A stretch of DNA of 44,118 nucleotides from an uncultured Pseudomonadales bacterium (GCA_947494095.1 CANLTI010000044.1:1-44118); one strand, 5' to 3'; positions 19,025-28,132 are shown, numbered from the stretch's first letter. Notes: generated by a model from the sequence alone, not told the origin. Program-made: numbers and translations.

Positions 19025-21220
19025 TTATAGCGCACCGATTAAAGCAATAAGACTGATGACTTGTATTATATCGCGCATACTTTCACGACTGCGATAAAGT
19101 ATTCCCTCGCGCCGACTAGGTACGAAAATAGTATCGCCAGCACGCAATACGGGTAATTTATTAAAATCTGCGGTACGAGAAAATTTTTTAAGATTAAATA
19201 CTTTAGCTTGGTCTTTACAGCAAGATAAATTAACGACGGTAATTTTTTTAAGGTATGCTTCTGTAGAGGTGCCTCCGGCTTCAGCGAGTAAATCCAGTAT
19301 TGTCATGGTGTCGTCAAAGCGATAGCGACCAGGTTTGTTGACTGCACCTAATACACGAATTGTGGTTTCTTTTGGGGTGTGCAGCCATAGTCTTTTTTGC
19401 GCTGGTACATAAATAGTATCGCCAGGCTTAACGTCAGGCAATAAATGTTCATCACCCGTTTCAAAGTATAGATGTAAATTTAGCGAACTGACTGTCGGTT
19501 TAGATGTGTGGCGGTGACTAATGCGGATGCCTGAAATGTCTGCTTTATCGGTGGGCCCGTCAGCGGCGGCTAGAATATCTAAAAAATGCATCGCCTGAGT
19601 AAAGCGGTAGCGCCCAGGTGCGCCCACTTGACCAAAAATATAAATAGAGTCATTAGATGATTGGCGTACCCACTGACTCTTGTTATCAGAAGGATCTTGA
19701 GGTAAGTCATGAATTCGTACAGTGCTGCCAGCTAATATCTGAGGCAGTTTATCGTCACCTAATCCCTGATCTATAAAGGTATCTAAATTAAAGGCTAATT
19801 TTTTAGGGGGCATTCCTTGTTGCGGAATAACCACTTCAATACGTGTTGTATCTGCGCGCGAGGTGGGACCGCCAGCATGGGCTAATAAATCGAGTAAAGA
19901 CATTTCATTAGACCACTCGATACGACCAGGGCGCACAACTTCTCCAATGACTCTTACGGCGCGACTAGGTGCAACTTTTAGCCATGACTTTGAATTCATA
20001 TCGGTTTTTTCGGGAACAAAAATAGCGTCGCCAGGTAAGACAATAGGCATGCCTTGCTCGCCAGTTGCTTCGGTAAAAGCAGATAAGTCAAAAGGAATAA
20101 CGCTACCGTCGGCACGTATTAATCGAATTTGTCGACTTTCGGCATAGCGTGTTGGGCCACCTGCATTGGCTAAAATATCTAAAAAAGTAGCGCCTGGCTT
20201 TCCTTCATAGGCGCCGGGCTTGAAAACTTCACCCATGATGTACACCATATTAGCGCCTGATTTTATTTCCTCTTCTTGAATGGGAATAAAAATAGTTGTG
20301 TTGGGTGTTATAGTCGGCAATATTTTACTGTCGCCGGTATCCAGATATTTTTTGAGATTAAACAGCTGAGGCGCACCATTACTGATGACTCGTATTTGTT
20401 CAACCGAGGCATAACGGGTCACGCCACCGGCGCGCATTAAGTAGTCAACTAATGTGGCACCTGCATTAAAAGTAAAGCTGCCTGGGCTAATAACTTCACC
20501 AAAAATTTTTATTGCCTTGAGATTATCGGCAGCGTCACCGCTGTTAGAATGAGTACTTGGATCAAATGCCACCTCTATATTGCCAGTTTTAGGGCTTGCA
20601 GGCACAAAAATTTCATCGAGTGAGCGTAATCGCGGTAAAATATTCTTATCGCCTGTATCAAGGTATTTTTTATAATTGAATATAATCATTTCACCTTGGC
20701 TACGTAACTGAATTTGGTCTAATTGTGCCCCCATGCGCAAATTACCAGCCATAGCAAAAGCTTTTTGGATATCAGCACCACTGGGCAGTAGGATTTCACC
20801 AGGGTCATTGACATAACCCGATATTTTAATAAGGCGCTGTTGCTTATTAATACCAACTTTAAGGTTGGTCAAGTTTCTAAAAGCACTGGATAATCGTTGG
20901 CTAACGAATACTTGAAGCTCTTCTTCATTTAAGCCAATAATTTTAACGGGACCTATTTCAGGTAAAATAATGGTTCCATCGCGAGAGACTTCAAAGTTTT
21001 TAGTTAAAGACTGCTCACCTGAGAGCTCTAAAAAAATCTCATCGCCTACGCCGATATACTTGATGCTCTCGGATGTATGATCTTGGTTTTTTTGGGGCGG
21101 CTGCGCATTAGCGTTAATGATACAGTGAAAAAAAGCCATAATTATAATAATGGCGCGCAAGAAAAAAATAAAATATAAGGGTGAGTGGAGTCTCAATGGC
21201 AGTGTATATATACACGTCAT
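19025..21220 (-). CDS. Polysaccharide export protein, Wza/SypC-like, with six SLBB-type repeats
   Basis: 731 residues. A signal sequence near residues 14-40 (long hydrophobic stretch, ending NANAQ) is followed by a Poly_export domain (about 50-125: YIGVGDEIFLELSG, DGTIILPEIGPVKI). Six SLBB-like units then start with GYVNDPGE, GEVISPGS, GEVFKPGA, GEVVRPGR, GQVGAPGR and GAVNKPGR, most followed by D(Y/I/L)LxxAGG. A C-terminal hydrophobic segment (IIQVISLIALIGAL) could span the outer membrane, as in Wza. This is roughly twice the usual Wza length because of the extra SLBB units. Its start overlaps the upstream OmpA-like gene by one base (TAATG), so translation is probably coupled. It is the outer-membrane exit channel or periplasmic conduit for the polysaccharide (family knowledge). 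Confidence 0.92.
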   Translation of the reverse strand: MTCIYTLPLRLHSPLYFIFFLRAIIIIMAFFHCIINANAQPPQKNQDHTSESIKYIGVGDEIFLELSGEQSLTKNFEVSRDGTIILPEIGPVKIIGLNEEELQVFVSQRLSSAFRNLTNLKVGINKQQRLIKISGYVNDPGEILLPSGADIQKAFAMAGNLRMGAQLDQIQLRSQGEMIIFNYKKYLDTGDKNILPRLRSLDEIFVPASPKTGNIEVAFDPSTHSNSGDAADNLKAIKIFGEVISPGSFTFNAGATLVDYLMRAGGVTRYASVEQIRVISNGAPQLFNLKKYLDTGDSKILPTITPNTTIFIPIQEEEIKSGANMVYIMGEVFKPGAYEGKPGATFLDILANAGGPTRYAESRQIRLIRADGSVIPFDLSAFTEATGEQGMPIVLPGDAIFVPEKTDMNSKSWLKVAPSRAVRVIGEVVRPGRIEWSNEMSLLDLLAHAGGPTSRADTTRIEVVIPQQGMPPKKLAFNLDTFIDQGLGDDKLPQILAGSTVRIHDLPQDPSDNKSQWVRQSSNDSIYIFGQVGAPGRYRFTQAMHFLDILAAADGPTDKADISGIRISHRHTSKPTVSSLNLHLYFETGDEHLLPDVKPGDTIYVPAQKRLWLHTPKETTIRVLGAVNKPGRYRFDDTMTILDLLAEAGGTSTEAYLKKITVVNLSCCKDQAKVFNLKKFSRTADFNKLPVLRAGDTIFVPSRREGILYRSRESMRDIIQVISLIALIGAL

Positions 21221-22317
21221 TAGTGCTGAACCGTAATGGCTGAGCTGTCAGCATTAGTTAGTGTTATATCGACACGTCTATTGACTAGGCGGTGTTCAGC
21301 GCTTTTGTTATGACTATAAGGTTGGCTTGCTGCAAGTGCTAGTACTTTTAATCTATTGAGTGGAATACCCATAGTGTGTAAAAAATCAGCGACTACTTTA
21401 GCGCGTTCTAAAGCTAGATTTTTATTATGCTGGTCATTGCCAGTGTTATCGGTATGGCCGTTAATAATGAGGTTAATTTGAGGTTGTTGATTTAATAACT
21501 GGCTGGCTTTGGCTAATCGGGCAGCATATTTTGGATTAAGGGCACTGGAGTTTGTAGCGAATTGATTGTCGGTATTTAGTAATATCAATAATTGCTTATT
21601 TTTTTCTTTTGCTACTTGGGCAACGGCTTCCATTTGGTCTGCCCCTAATAATGGCTTAATGCATTGCGCAGTATTGAGGTGGCCTATAGGGTTTATAGTG
21701 TTCACTTGCTGGCGCAAAATATTAAGCTCAAAATGTTGTATTTGAATGTTTAAGCTAGCGTCATAAAGGAGCCCGCCGGCTAATTCACGCTCTATACGAT
21801 TTTGGCGCACTTGGGCATTGTGTACTGCCGCAGGGAAGCACATCTTAGCGCCTTGTAAAATGAGAGTATCCAGTGTGTTGCGGCATAAGTGCGTATCTAT
21901 ACGTAAACCTTGGGCACTCGAAACGAGAGAGTCATGTTTTTGCCGCGCATACTGATGTGAGTTGGTATCGGTCAGGTTATATTGATTGTTGTGCGGGTAA
22001 TGAGTGTGATGATTATTACTGTGGAGGCCACGCTCATTGGCGTCGCGAAAATATAGATGCCCTTCATCTTTATTATTGACGTTGGAGTTGGAGTGGTTAT
22101 CTACGTGGTTATCTCGTGTGCCCACTTCAATAGGGTAGCTATGATCTAGGTGTGGTATGTGATCGTTACTGATTTTAATTGCTTGATAAGGGGCTGCGTT
22201 GTGCTCGGCAAAGCCGCCAGAGCCTTCGCTTGGCCAACTTGAGCAGGCACCCAACATAACACCGCTTACTACGTAGACGGCGTATGCTTTAAGGTGCGCT
22301 AGAGGGTGGCTCTTCAT
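21220..22317 (-). CDS. OmpA-domain lipoprotein, SypB-like
   Basis: 365 residues. The signal peptide ends in a lipobox, VMLGAC, with lipidated Cys25 followed by SSWPS. A long His/Asn-rich, poorly conserved region (about 50-130) precedes a middle segment of unknown fold. The C-terminal OmpA domain (about 240-360) has INGHTDNTGNDQHNKNLALERA and NRRVDITL, which in this family bind peptidoglycan. The start overlaps the STAS gene by 4 bp (ATGA) and the stop overlaps the Wza-like gene by 1 bp, so the three are a tightly coupled operon. The A-B-C order matches V. fischeri sypABC. A role in holding the export complex to the wall is inferred. Confidence 0.9.
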   Translation of the reverse strand: MKSHPLAHLKAYAVYVVSGVMLGACSSWPSEGSGGFAEHNAAPYQAIKISNDHIPHLDHSYPIEVGTRDNHVDNHSNSNVNNKDEGHLYFRDANERGLHSNNHHTHYPHNNQYNLTDTNSHQYARQKHDSLVSSAQGLRIDTHLCRNTLDTLILQGAKMCFPAAVHNAQVRQNRIERELAGGLLYDASLNIQIQHFELNILRQQVNTINPIGHLNTAQCIKPLLGADQMEAVAQVAKEKNKQLLILLNTDNQFATNSSALNPKYAARLAKASQLLNQQPQINLIINGHTDNTGNDQHNKNLALERAKVVADFLHTMGIPLNRLKVLALAASQPYSHNKSAEHRLVNRRVDITLTNADSSAITVQH

Positions 22318-22670
22318 ACCTCGAGTCCTTGAATATCTTCATCCCCCCACTCGATAGCGATGGCTTGATTGACGCGCAATAATTTCATGAGTTCGGCGGG
22401 TTGGCCGTGCACTCCTAGCAAGGTGAGTTGTGTATTATTCGCCTTAAGCCGTTTAAATAAGTAAACCAAGGCGCCGATGCCGGATGAATCTAAAAAACCG
22501 ACTCGTTGCATATTAATGTGAACATGCTGGTAGTGGCAGTCAATACATAGCGCCTCAATTTTTTCACGTGCTCCTTGAGCACCTTCGGCATCAAAGTCAC
22601 CGGTAATTGTAATACAGCAAGTTTGTTCATCATTGTCGTCGCTGTTAATCAAGCTGCTATCTAGTTTCAT
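22314..22670 (-). CDS. sypA: STAS-domain anti-anti-sigma-type regulator, SypA-like
   Basis: 118 residues from the ATG at 22670, which has GAGG at good spacing; a longer reading from 22691 lacks such a site. It is a single STAS domain: CITITGDFDAEGAQG (strand/helix), VHINMQRVGFLDSSGIGALVYLF with the phosphorylatable Ser62/Ser63, then LTLLGVHGQPAELMKLLRV. In V. fischeri unphosphorylated SypA promotes biofilm formation and is phosphorylated on the equivalent serine by SypE. The SypE-like protein with both kinase and phosphatase domains is in this same gene run. First gene of the A-G block, with a sigma-54-like promoter about 60 bp upstream. Confidence 0.9.
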   Translation of the reverse strand: MKLDSSLINSDDNDEQTCCITITGDFDAEGAQGAREKIEALCIDCHYQHVHINMQRVGFLDSSGIGALVYLFKRLKANNTQLTLLGVHGQPAELMKLLRVNQAIAIEWGDEDIQGLEV

Positions 22671-22728
22671 AGTATCCTCGTATCCTGGCATCTATCATAT
22701 CTATTGCAAAATAGGTAATGGCTAAGGT

Positions 22729-22744
22729 TGCTAATGGTGTGCCA
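22729..22744 (-). promoter_or_regulatory. Candidate sigma-54 promoter of the sypA-like operon
   Basis: On the minus strand TGGCACACCATTAGCA matches the consensus TGGCAC-N5-TTGC with a perfect -24 box, exact GG-N10-GC spacing and one mismatch (TAGC) at -12. The expected start of transcription is near 22717, leaving a leader of about 47 bases before the ATG at 22670. The first two bases of the -24 box lie in the target duplication of the adjacent mobile element. Confidence 0.72.
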
Positions 22745-22994
22745 TAATTTGTAACTATTCAGAGGTACCTAAATTGGGCGCTCATGAATCATTGACTGGG
22801 CAGCTCAAGCCATCTGCGACTTTGTACTCCTCGACTTTGTGCCTCTCAAAGTCTAATCTTGCACATCCCTATGCGGGTGCATTGTCTATCCCTTACCTTC
22901 CTTGCAATGCCCGGCGCTTAAATACCCAGAAAATAATCCATCAGCACCCTATCAGCTGAGGTTTGTCAGCTGAACTGAATAGTTACCATAATTC
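22743..22994. mobile_element. Non-autonomous MITE-like element, copy 1 (IS66-type ends) with target duplication
   Basis: The element spans 22751-22986 (236 bp) with perfect 12-bp inverted ends, GTAACTATTCAG at 22751-22762 and CTGAATAGTTAC at 22975-22986. It is flanked by near-identical 8-bp direct repeats, CATAATTT at 22743 and CATAATTC at 22987. It has no transposase gene. The internal sequence is shared with the copy at 31981. IS66-family elements begin with GTAA and duplicate 8 bp, so mobilisation by an IS66 transposase elsewhere is likely (inference). It is inserted directly upstream of the sypA sigma-54 promoter. Confidence 0.8.
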
Positions 22995-23389
22995 TAGGTT
23001 AAAATCGCCCACGTTAAAAAAAAACATCGATTTTTAATAGTTTAAATTGGAGTGAACCCATTTTTTGGCACTTAAATGTTCACCAGAGGTTGGTTTACCT
23101 AGGCGTACGCTCAAGGTTCTAATTTTTTGCATTTTGCAACGCATTATAAAAAATTATGTCACTCTTCAGGTAAGTAGATAAATCTCATTCGATAGAGTGG
23201 AGTGGATGCTTTACTGTGCCTTTAAGCAGGTGCGAATAATAGGCAGGTACAATTCATGTTGTTTCACGCGACAATAAGGGCTGATAGGTACAATATGGTG
23301 TCAAAATATATAACGTATTTATAAAAAGTTATAATAACTGTCATATCGAGGATGTAGCGTGGCTATTTTTTGAGATGGCCAGAGGCGAT
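22995..23389. other. Intergenic stretch upstream of the lipoprotein gene; no gene found
   Basis: AT-rich spacer between the mobile element and the phosphodiesterase gene, with no convincing ORF. Before the element inserted, its left part would have been the upstream activating region of the sypA promoter, so activator sites may lie here. I could not identify one by eye. Confidence 0.5.
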
Positions 23390-24772
23390 ATGAAATTATT
23401 AAAGGTAGTCAGGGCGTATTACGGTGTAATTTTTCTGTTAGGTGCGTGTAGTGGTAGTGATGGTAAGGTCAAGGTTGTTGAGGTTGTTGAGGTTGTTGAG
23501 GTTGTTGAGGTTGTTGAGGTTGAAAAAGAGGTTGTTGTGGTTCAACAGGTTACGCAAGTCGAAAAGGTTGAAGTGCCTGTGATTGTTCCTGTTGCTTCGG
23601 GTTTGGCGGATAATATACAAGTGACTACGCGTCCTTATTTTTTAATTGAAGGTTTAGGCGATGGTGAACTTAAAAATCGACTCAAAGCTTGTTCAGAAGG
23701 GCCTTTCTACAAAACGGACTTTTCGATTGCTCACCGCGGCGCACCTTTGCAATATCCTGAGCACACGAAGGAGTCTTATGAGGCGGCAGTTCGAATGGGG
23801 GCAGGTATTGTTGAGTGTGACGTTACTTTTACGCAAGATAAAGAATTAGTATGCCGTCATTCACAATGTGATTTGCACACGACGACCAATATACTAGCCA
23901 CTGATTTGGCGGCAAAGTGTACGACCCCTTTTATACCTGCAAATATTGAAAGCCAAACGCCTGCACAAGCAAAATGTTGCACCAGTGATATTACTTTGGC
24001 TGAATTTAAATCATTGAAGGGTAAAATGGATGCAGCCGAACCAATGGCTACATCAGTCGCGCAATATCTCAAAGGCACAGCCGACTGGCGCACGGAGTTG
24101 TACGCTAGCGAAGGCACTTTACTCACACATGCGCAAAGTATTCAATTGTTTAATGCATTGGGTGTAAAAATGACACCCGAGTTAAAGTCGCCGAATGTGA
24201 GCATGCCTTTTGACGGCTTTACTCAAGCTGATTATGCTCAAAAAATGCTCGACGAATATAAGGCTGCTAATATTGCTCCCAGCCATGTTTGGCCGCAATC
24301 ATTTAGCCTAGACGATGTTACCTACTGGTTAAATAATGAGCCAGAATTTGCTAAGCAAGCGGTGTATTTAGATGGCCGTTATGATGACCCTGCTTTTGAT
24401 ATAACGCGTGAACAGACGTGGCAACCCAGTATGCAGGCGTTATCGGATGCAGGCGTCAAAATTATAGCACCACCTTTATGGATGTTAGTGACTGAAGGTG
24501 CAGATAAAAATATTATACCGTCAGAGTATGCGATTGCGGCAAAAGAGGCTGGTTTAGATATGATCGCATGGACGTTAGAGCGTTCAGGACCTTTAGCGAG
24601 TGGCGGAGATTGGTATTATCAGTCAATCACGAATGTAACAAGTCAAGACAGTGATCAGTTAAAATTACTGCATGTATTAGCTGAAGACGTAGGCGTAATA
24701 GGTGTGTTTTCGGATTGGCCCGGTACGACAACCTACTACGCCAGCTGCATGGGTTTTTCTGCTAGTATTTAA
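23390..24772 (+). CDS. Glycerophosphodiester phosphodiesterase family lipoprotein
   Basis: 460 residues from the ATG at 23390, preceded by AGAGG; an in-frame ATG at 23375 is less well placed. The signal peptide ends in the lipobox LLGAC (Cys20) followed by SGSDG. A Val/Glu linker (VEV repeats, about residues 28-45) leads to the GDPD TIM barrel: [26 protein letters not shown], then [16 protein letters not shown], which carry the HRG, E, ECDV and H catalytic or metal residues. Near the C-terminus [11 protein letters not shown] matches the barrel's last strands. It should hydrolyse glycerophosphodiesters at the membrane surface. It is on the plus strand between two minus-strand polysaccharide blocks and looks like an inserted gene. 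No link to polysaccharide synthesis is evident. Confidence 0.88.
   Translation: MKLLKVVRAYYGVIFLLGACSGSDGKVKVVEVVEVVEVVEVVEVEKEVVVVQQVTQVEKVEVPVIVPVASGLADNIQVTTRPYFLIEGLGDGELKNRLKACSEGPFYKTDFSIAHRGAPLQYPEHTKESYEAAVRMGAGIVECDVTFTQDKELVCRHSQCDLHTTTNILATDLAAKCTTPFIPANIESQTPAQAKCCTSDITLAEFKSLKGKMDAAEPMATSVAQYLKGTADWRTELYASEGTLLTHAQSIQLFNALGVKMTPELKSPNVSMPFDGFTQADYAQKMLDEYKAANIAPSHVWPQSFSLDDVTYWLNNEPEFAKQAVYLDGRYDDPAFDITREQTWQPSMQALSDAGVKIIAPPLWMLVTEGADKNIIPSEYAIAAKEAGLDMIAWTLERSGPLASGGDWYYQSITNVTSQDSDQLKLLHVLAEDVGVIGVFSDWPGTTTYYASCMGFSASI
23473..23517 (+). repeat. Five perfect tandem copies of GGTTGTTGA in the lipoprotein linker
   Basis: Five exact 9-bp copies encode a Val-Val-Glu repeat just after the lipidated cysteine. 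Because the unit is a multiple of three, gain or loss of copies would change linker length without a frameshift. Confidence 0.9.
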
Positions 24773-24789
24773 AGTGGCCTCACTTTTTT
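24771..24789 (+). terminator. Possible intrinsic terminator overlapping the stop of the phosphodiesterase gene
   Basis: AAAGTG (24771-24776), loop GCCT, CACTTT (24781-24786) and further Ts. The stem is only 6 bp with two G-C pairs, so termination strength is doubtful, but it lies between convergent genes. Confidence 0.45.
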
Positions 24790-24914
24790 GTCACTATTGG
24801 CCAAACTAACAAACCTTTCCTGGTGATGCACTGACGGGTTATAGGCCTTATTCCGTCGGTGCTTTTGTCGTTTCATCTCTCGATATACGCCTTGCAGTAG
24901 TCTCTTGGGGGAGG

Positions 24915-26843
24915 TTATTGCCCTCTGCCCATAATCATTACCTCTATGGTTTTGAACATTATCCATAAGTCCATGCGTAACCATGTTTTAACGCTATGCA
25001 AGGCTAAGGCGTAACCGTGATCGTAACCCACCTTACTGCGTACATCTTCGATACACGTATCGTAACCTTGATGAACTTGAGCCAGGCCTGTTATGCCAGG
25101 CATAACACCAAAAGTGCGTTCTGAAAAAAAGGGAATAGCTTTTTCAAGTTTGCCATAAAAATCGGGTCGTTCTGGCCGCGGCCCTACAATAGACATGTCA
25201 CCGCGAATCACATTAAAAAGTTGAGGTAGTTCGTCTAATCGCGTTTTTCGTAAAAAACGGCCCATCGCGGTAATGCGCGCATCGTTTTTGGTAGCTAGCG
25301 TGGCGCCTGTTGATTTTTCGGCATCTTGTACCATGCTGCGGAACTTGTACATGGTAAAAAACTGCATTTTTGTAGGCGTACTCAAGCCAATACGGACTTG
25401 GCTAAAAAGTATAGGGCCTTTGGATTCAAGTTTAATCGCAAGCGCGATTAAAGGCAGTAAAGGGGATAGAGTAATAAGCGCTGCACTGGCGATGACAATG
25501 TCAAAGCCGCGTTTGGCTTTTGCTGTTGTTGGATCTAGTGAGACACAATCGTTGTATTGGCTACTCGGTTCATGAATTTTATGATTAATGGATTGGCGAT
25601 GGCGACCGAGTACGGAATCAATAAGGTAGCCTGTACTGCCAATAAAACTATAATAATGCCCTTTGATGAGATAACTAAGTGGCGTGAATGAGGTGAAATG
25701 GTGGGGCAATAAAATGCTGAGTAAGCCAAGACCATAGGCCAATATTTGGCAACCCAAAAAAAGACTAAAGATAAAGCTTATTGGTGCGAGTAGAGCTGAG
25801 CCTAGAAAGGCAATAATCATTAAATGAGGCATGAATACACGTAGTGTTTTTCCGGAAGCAAACATAAATGCAACATTGCGATATTTAGGGTTAAGCAGGT
25901 TTCGCAGTCTAAATAATTGTTGCATGTTGCCTGCGGCAATACGCACTCTACGACTGGCCTCTTGATGGCGACTTGTTTTCTCCAATTCTAGTGCATTAAT
26001 ATTAGGCTCCATTATCGCTTGATAACCTAAGCCAACAATTTGCATCGGTATAACAAAATCATCATTGATGGTATCGTAAGGTAAGGGTTTGAAGAGCTCG
26101 GCTTTTATCATATAAAAGGCGCCATGCGCACCTTGTACCGCCCCCATTGTTGATTCCGCAAGCTGCTGCTTACATTGGTGTTGCCAGTACGTACTCTCAC
26201 CATTATTGGCGGGGTTAAGTAAACGATAAAACCCTGTGACCACACCAACAGGTTTTTCGCTTTGCGTTGGCGCTACGCCAGTTGTTGATTGTGGCTTTGA
26301 GACAAAAAAATGTCTCGCGCATATGTGTAGCGCATCGCAAGAAATCAAGGACGAGACATCACTAAAAGCAATAAGGTCCGCCTGTATTATTTTGACAGTT
26401 TCGTTGATTCTGGCAATTTTACCGCAATTGTCTGAGTGATGAATTATCTGTATGTTGAGTGCGCTAAAAATGCCATCTTTTAATGTCTCTTCAATAATTG
26501 CGTGGGTGTTATCTGTGCAACCATCAAGAACAATATAAATATCGAGTAATGCTTCAGGGTAATCTAAGCTAATGCAGTTATATAATTTATCTCTGATTGT
26601 CTTTTCTTCATTAAACGCCGGTATGATCATGGCGATTTTTAATGTTGCAGGTGCAGGGTGAACATGAGAGTCATTGGCTGCTATTTTAATTGTTTTTTTG
26701 TTGGCAATGCGCTGTAATAAAAAGGGGTAAAACGCATGATGATAGATTACCAAAAAAATACTGACTAACGTGATAGCACCACATATATTTAATACAATAA
26801 TATTTGAATAGATATCAGAATAAAGCGGTAAATCATATGGCAT
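24915..26843 (-). CDS. Fused glycosyltransferase family 2 and undecaprenyl-phosphate sugar transferase (SypQ-SypR-like fusion)
   Basis: 642 residues. An N-terminal membrane helix (about 15-40) is followed by a GT2 domain (about 65-300): IAMIIPAFNEEKTIRDKL, IVLDGCTDNT and INDDFVIPMQIV, then membrane segments (about 325-395). After a linker, residues about 435-642 are a complete bacterial sugar transferase (PF02397 type): KRGFDIVIASAALITLSPL with its helix, FTMYKFRSMV, RKTRLDELPQLFNVIRGDMSIVGPRPE and PGITGLAQV. The sugar transferase half should start repeat-unit synthesis by loading a sugar phosphate on undecaprenyl phosphate. In V. fischeri these functions are the adjacent separate genes sypQ and sypR; here they form one frame. 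It follows the SypP-like gene by about 40 bp. Confidence 0.9.
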   Translation of the reverse strand: MPYDLPLYSDIYSNIIVLNICGAITLVSIFLVIYHHAFYPFLLQRIANKKTIKIAANDSHVHPAPATLKIAMIIPAFNEEKTIRDKLYNCISLDYPEALLDIYIVLDGCTDNTHAIIEETLKDGIFSALNIQIIHHSDNCGKIARINETVKIIQADLIAFSDVSSLISCDALHICARHFFVSKPQSTTGVAPTQSEKPVGVVTGFYRLLNPANNGESTYWQHQCKQQLAESTMGAVQGAHGAFYMIKAELFKPLPYDTINDDFVIPMQIVGLGYQAIMEPNINALELEKTSRHQEASRRVRIAAGNMQQLFRLRNLLNPKYRNVAFMFASGKTLRVFMPHLMIIAFLGSALLAPISFIFSLFLGCQILAYGLGLLSILLPHHFTSFTPLSYLIKGHYYSFIGSTGYLIDSVLGRHRQSINHKIHEPSSQYNDCVSLDPTTAKAKRGFDIVIASAALITLSPLLPLIALAIKLESKGPILFSQVRIGLSTPTKMQFFTMYKFRSMVQDAEKSTGATLATKNDARITAMGRFLRKTRLDELPQLFNVIRGDMSIVGPRPERPDFYGKLEKAIPFFSERTFGVMPGITGLAQVHQGYDTCIEDVRSKVGYDHGYALALHSVKTWLRMDLWIMFKTIEVMIMGRGQ

Positions 26844-26883
26844 GAATCAAGCCCTCGAATAAATATTAATGATGAGTCAGTGT

Positions 26884-28092
26884 TTAAGTGTCTAGCAACT
26901 TCTGGTAAGCCATTGCCATTGCTTCAATAGAAAAATTTTCGCAAATATAATCTCTAGGTTTATGGCCTGATGTGGTTGGTTCTAAATATGGGTATTCTGA
27001 ATAGGGCGCATCCTGCGTATTTGCAAGGCTATGATCTGGAGCGCGGGTAATCGCGTGCTTAAGTTGTGAATGAGCATGGAGGTCGCAGTGTTGCTGGATC
27101 GCTGCAGCCAGTGCGTATTCATCGGCTGCGGTAACAGCCACGCCACTTACAGGGCACAGTGTTTCGCTTGCACCACCAACGTTGGTGACAATTGTGGGTA
27201 CATTACACGCTTGTGCTTCTAAGGGTGCGAGGGGAAAGCCTTCATTTAACGAGGGTAAGCAAAACACATCTAGCATAGGATAAAATTTATGGACTTGATC
27301 TGTTTGGCCTAAAAAATGAACACGTGCAGCAACATCTAACGTATCTGCAAGAATGCGCAGTTGCGTCGCACAGCGACCATCGCCAGCAATGACGAGGTGA
27401 ACATTATCGCTGAGCAGCGCCATGGCGCGAATAAGATACTCGTGACCTTTAACACTTTCTAGTCGACCTGCCGCACCGACTAACAGACAATCTCGATCTA
27501 ACCCCCAGTAACTGCGTAGTTTACGTTTGTCACTTAGCGATTGAATAGGCTGAAAACGTTGAGTGTCGACGCCATTGTAAATAACTTGACTAAAAGCGCC
27601 GGTATGGTTCAGTACTTGTTTTGCGACTTCTTGAGCATCTGCAACTAGGGTCGGATCTAAAAAATAATTTAAGCAACGCTGGATTCCAGAATGCTTTGCA
27701 TTTTGCAAATGCCATCCGTCATGCTCAGTATGAATATGATTTTTTATGCCCGCGGCAGAGCCGGCTAAGCCACCGTATATAAAAGGGCCTATATGATGTG
27801 TGTGAATGGCTAAAATATTATGCTCTTTGAGTTTTGATTTTAAATTTTTAATTGTACTAAGAGAAAACTTATCGGGTTTATTCAAAAAAATTAACTGATC
27901 GGCATAGGATTCAAGCCTAGGCCACGCTTTGATCGCCTGCTCTTTATTACCTTCTAAGCTAATAATCATATTTTTAGTATTATTAGTACTTTTGCCTAGC
28001 ATTTTTGGCTTATCGAATTGCTCAAGTAAGGTTAAAGCTAATGATTCTATACCGCCAGGCTGTAAGTGTTGAATAATTTGTGCTGTGCTCAT
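26884..28092 (-). CDS. Glycosyltransferase family 4 (GT-B fold), SypP position
   Basis: About 402 residues from the ATG at 28092, with AGGAAAGG upstream; a GTG two codons earlier is also possible. The N-terminal GT-B half has the QPGGIESLALTLLEQ glycine-rich loop and HTHHIGPF. The C-terminal half has VGAAGRLESVKGHEYLIRA, VIAGDGRC and the EX7E-type region LPSLNEGFPLAPLEAQACNVPTIVTNVGG, typical of GT4 nucleotide-sugar transferases. It would add one sugar to the lipid-linked repeat unit on the cytosolic face. It lies between the Wzz-like gene and the Q-R fusion, the position of sypP. Donor and acceptor are unknown. A sigma-54-like promoter lies about 300 bp upstream. Confidence 0.9.
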   Translation of the reverse strand: MSTAQIIQHLQPGGIESLALTLLEQFDKPKMLGKSTNNTKNMIISLEGNKEQAIKAWPRLESYADQLIFLNKPDKFSLSTIKNLKSKLKEHNILAIHTHHIGPFIYGGLAGSAAGIKNHIHTEHDGWHLQNAKHSGIQRCLNYFLDPTLVADAQEVAKQVLNHTGAFSQVIYNGVDTQRFQPIQSLSDKRKLRSYWGLDRDCLLVGAAGRLESVKGHEYLIRAMALLSDNVHLVIAGDGRCATQLRILADTLDVAARVHFLGQTDQVHKFYPMLDVFCLPSLNEGFPLAPLEAQACNVPTIVTNVGGASETLCPVSGVAVTAADEYALAAAIQQHCDLHAHSQLKHAITRAPDHSLANTQDAPYSEYPYLEPTTSGHKPRDYICENFSIEAMAMAYQKLLDT

Positions 28093-28132
28093 AAACACCT
28101 TTCCTAAATAAAAATGCTATTTGCAAAAATAA

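Noticed and set aside
22774..22959. Short plus-strand frames inside the interspersed elements (also 31954-32221)
   Set aside because: The frames differ between copies and stop at different points; the elements look non-coding.
24769..24984. 71-codon minus-strand frame overlapping the end of the fused sugar transferase gene
   Set aside because: It is out of frame with the conserved C-terminus of the sugar transferase and has no recognisable features.
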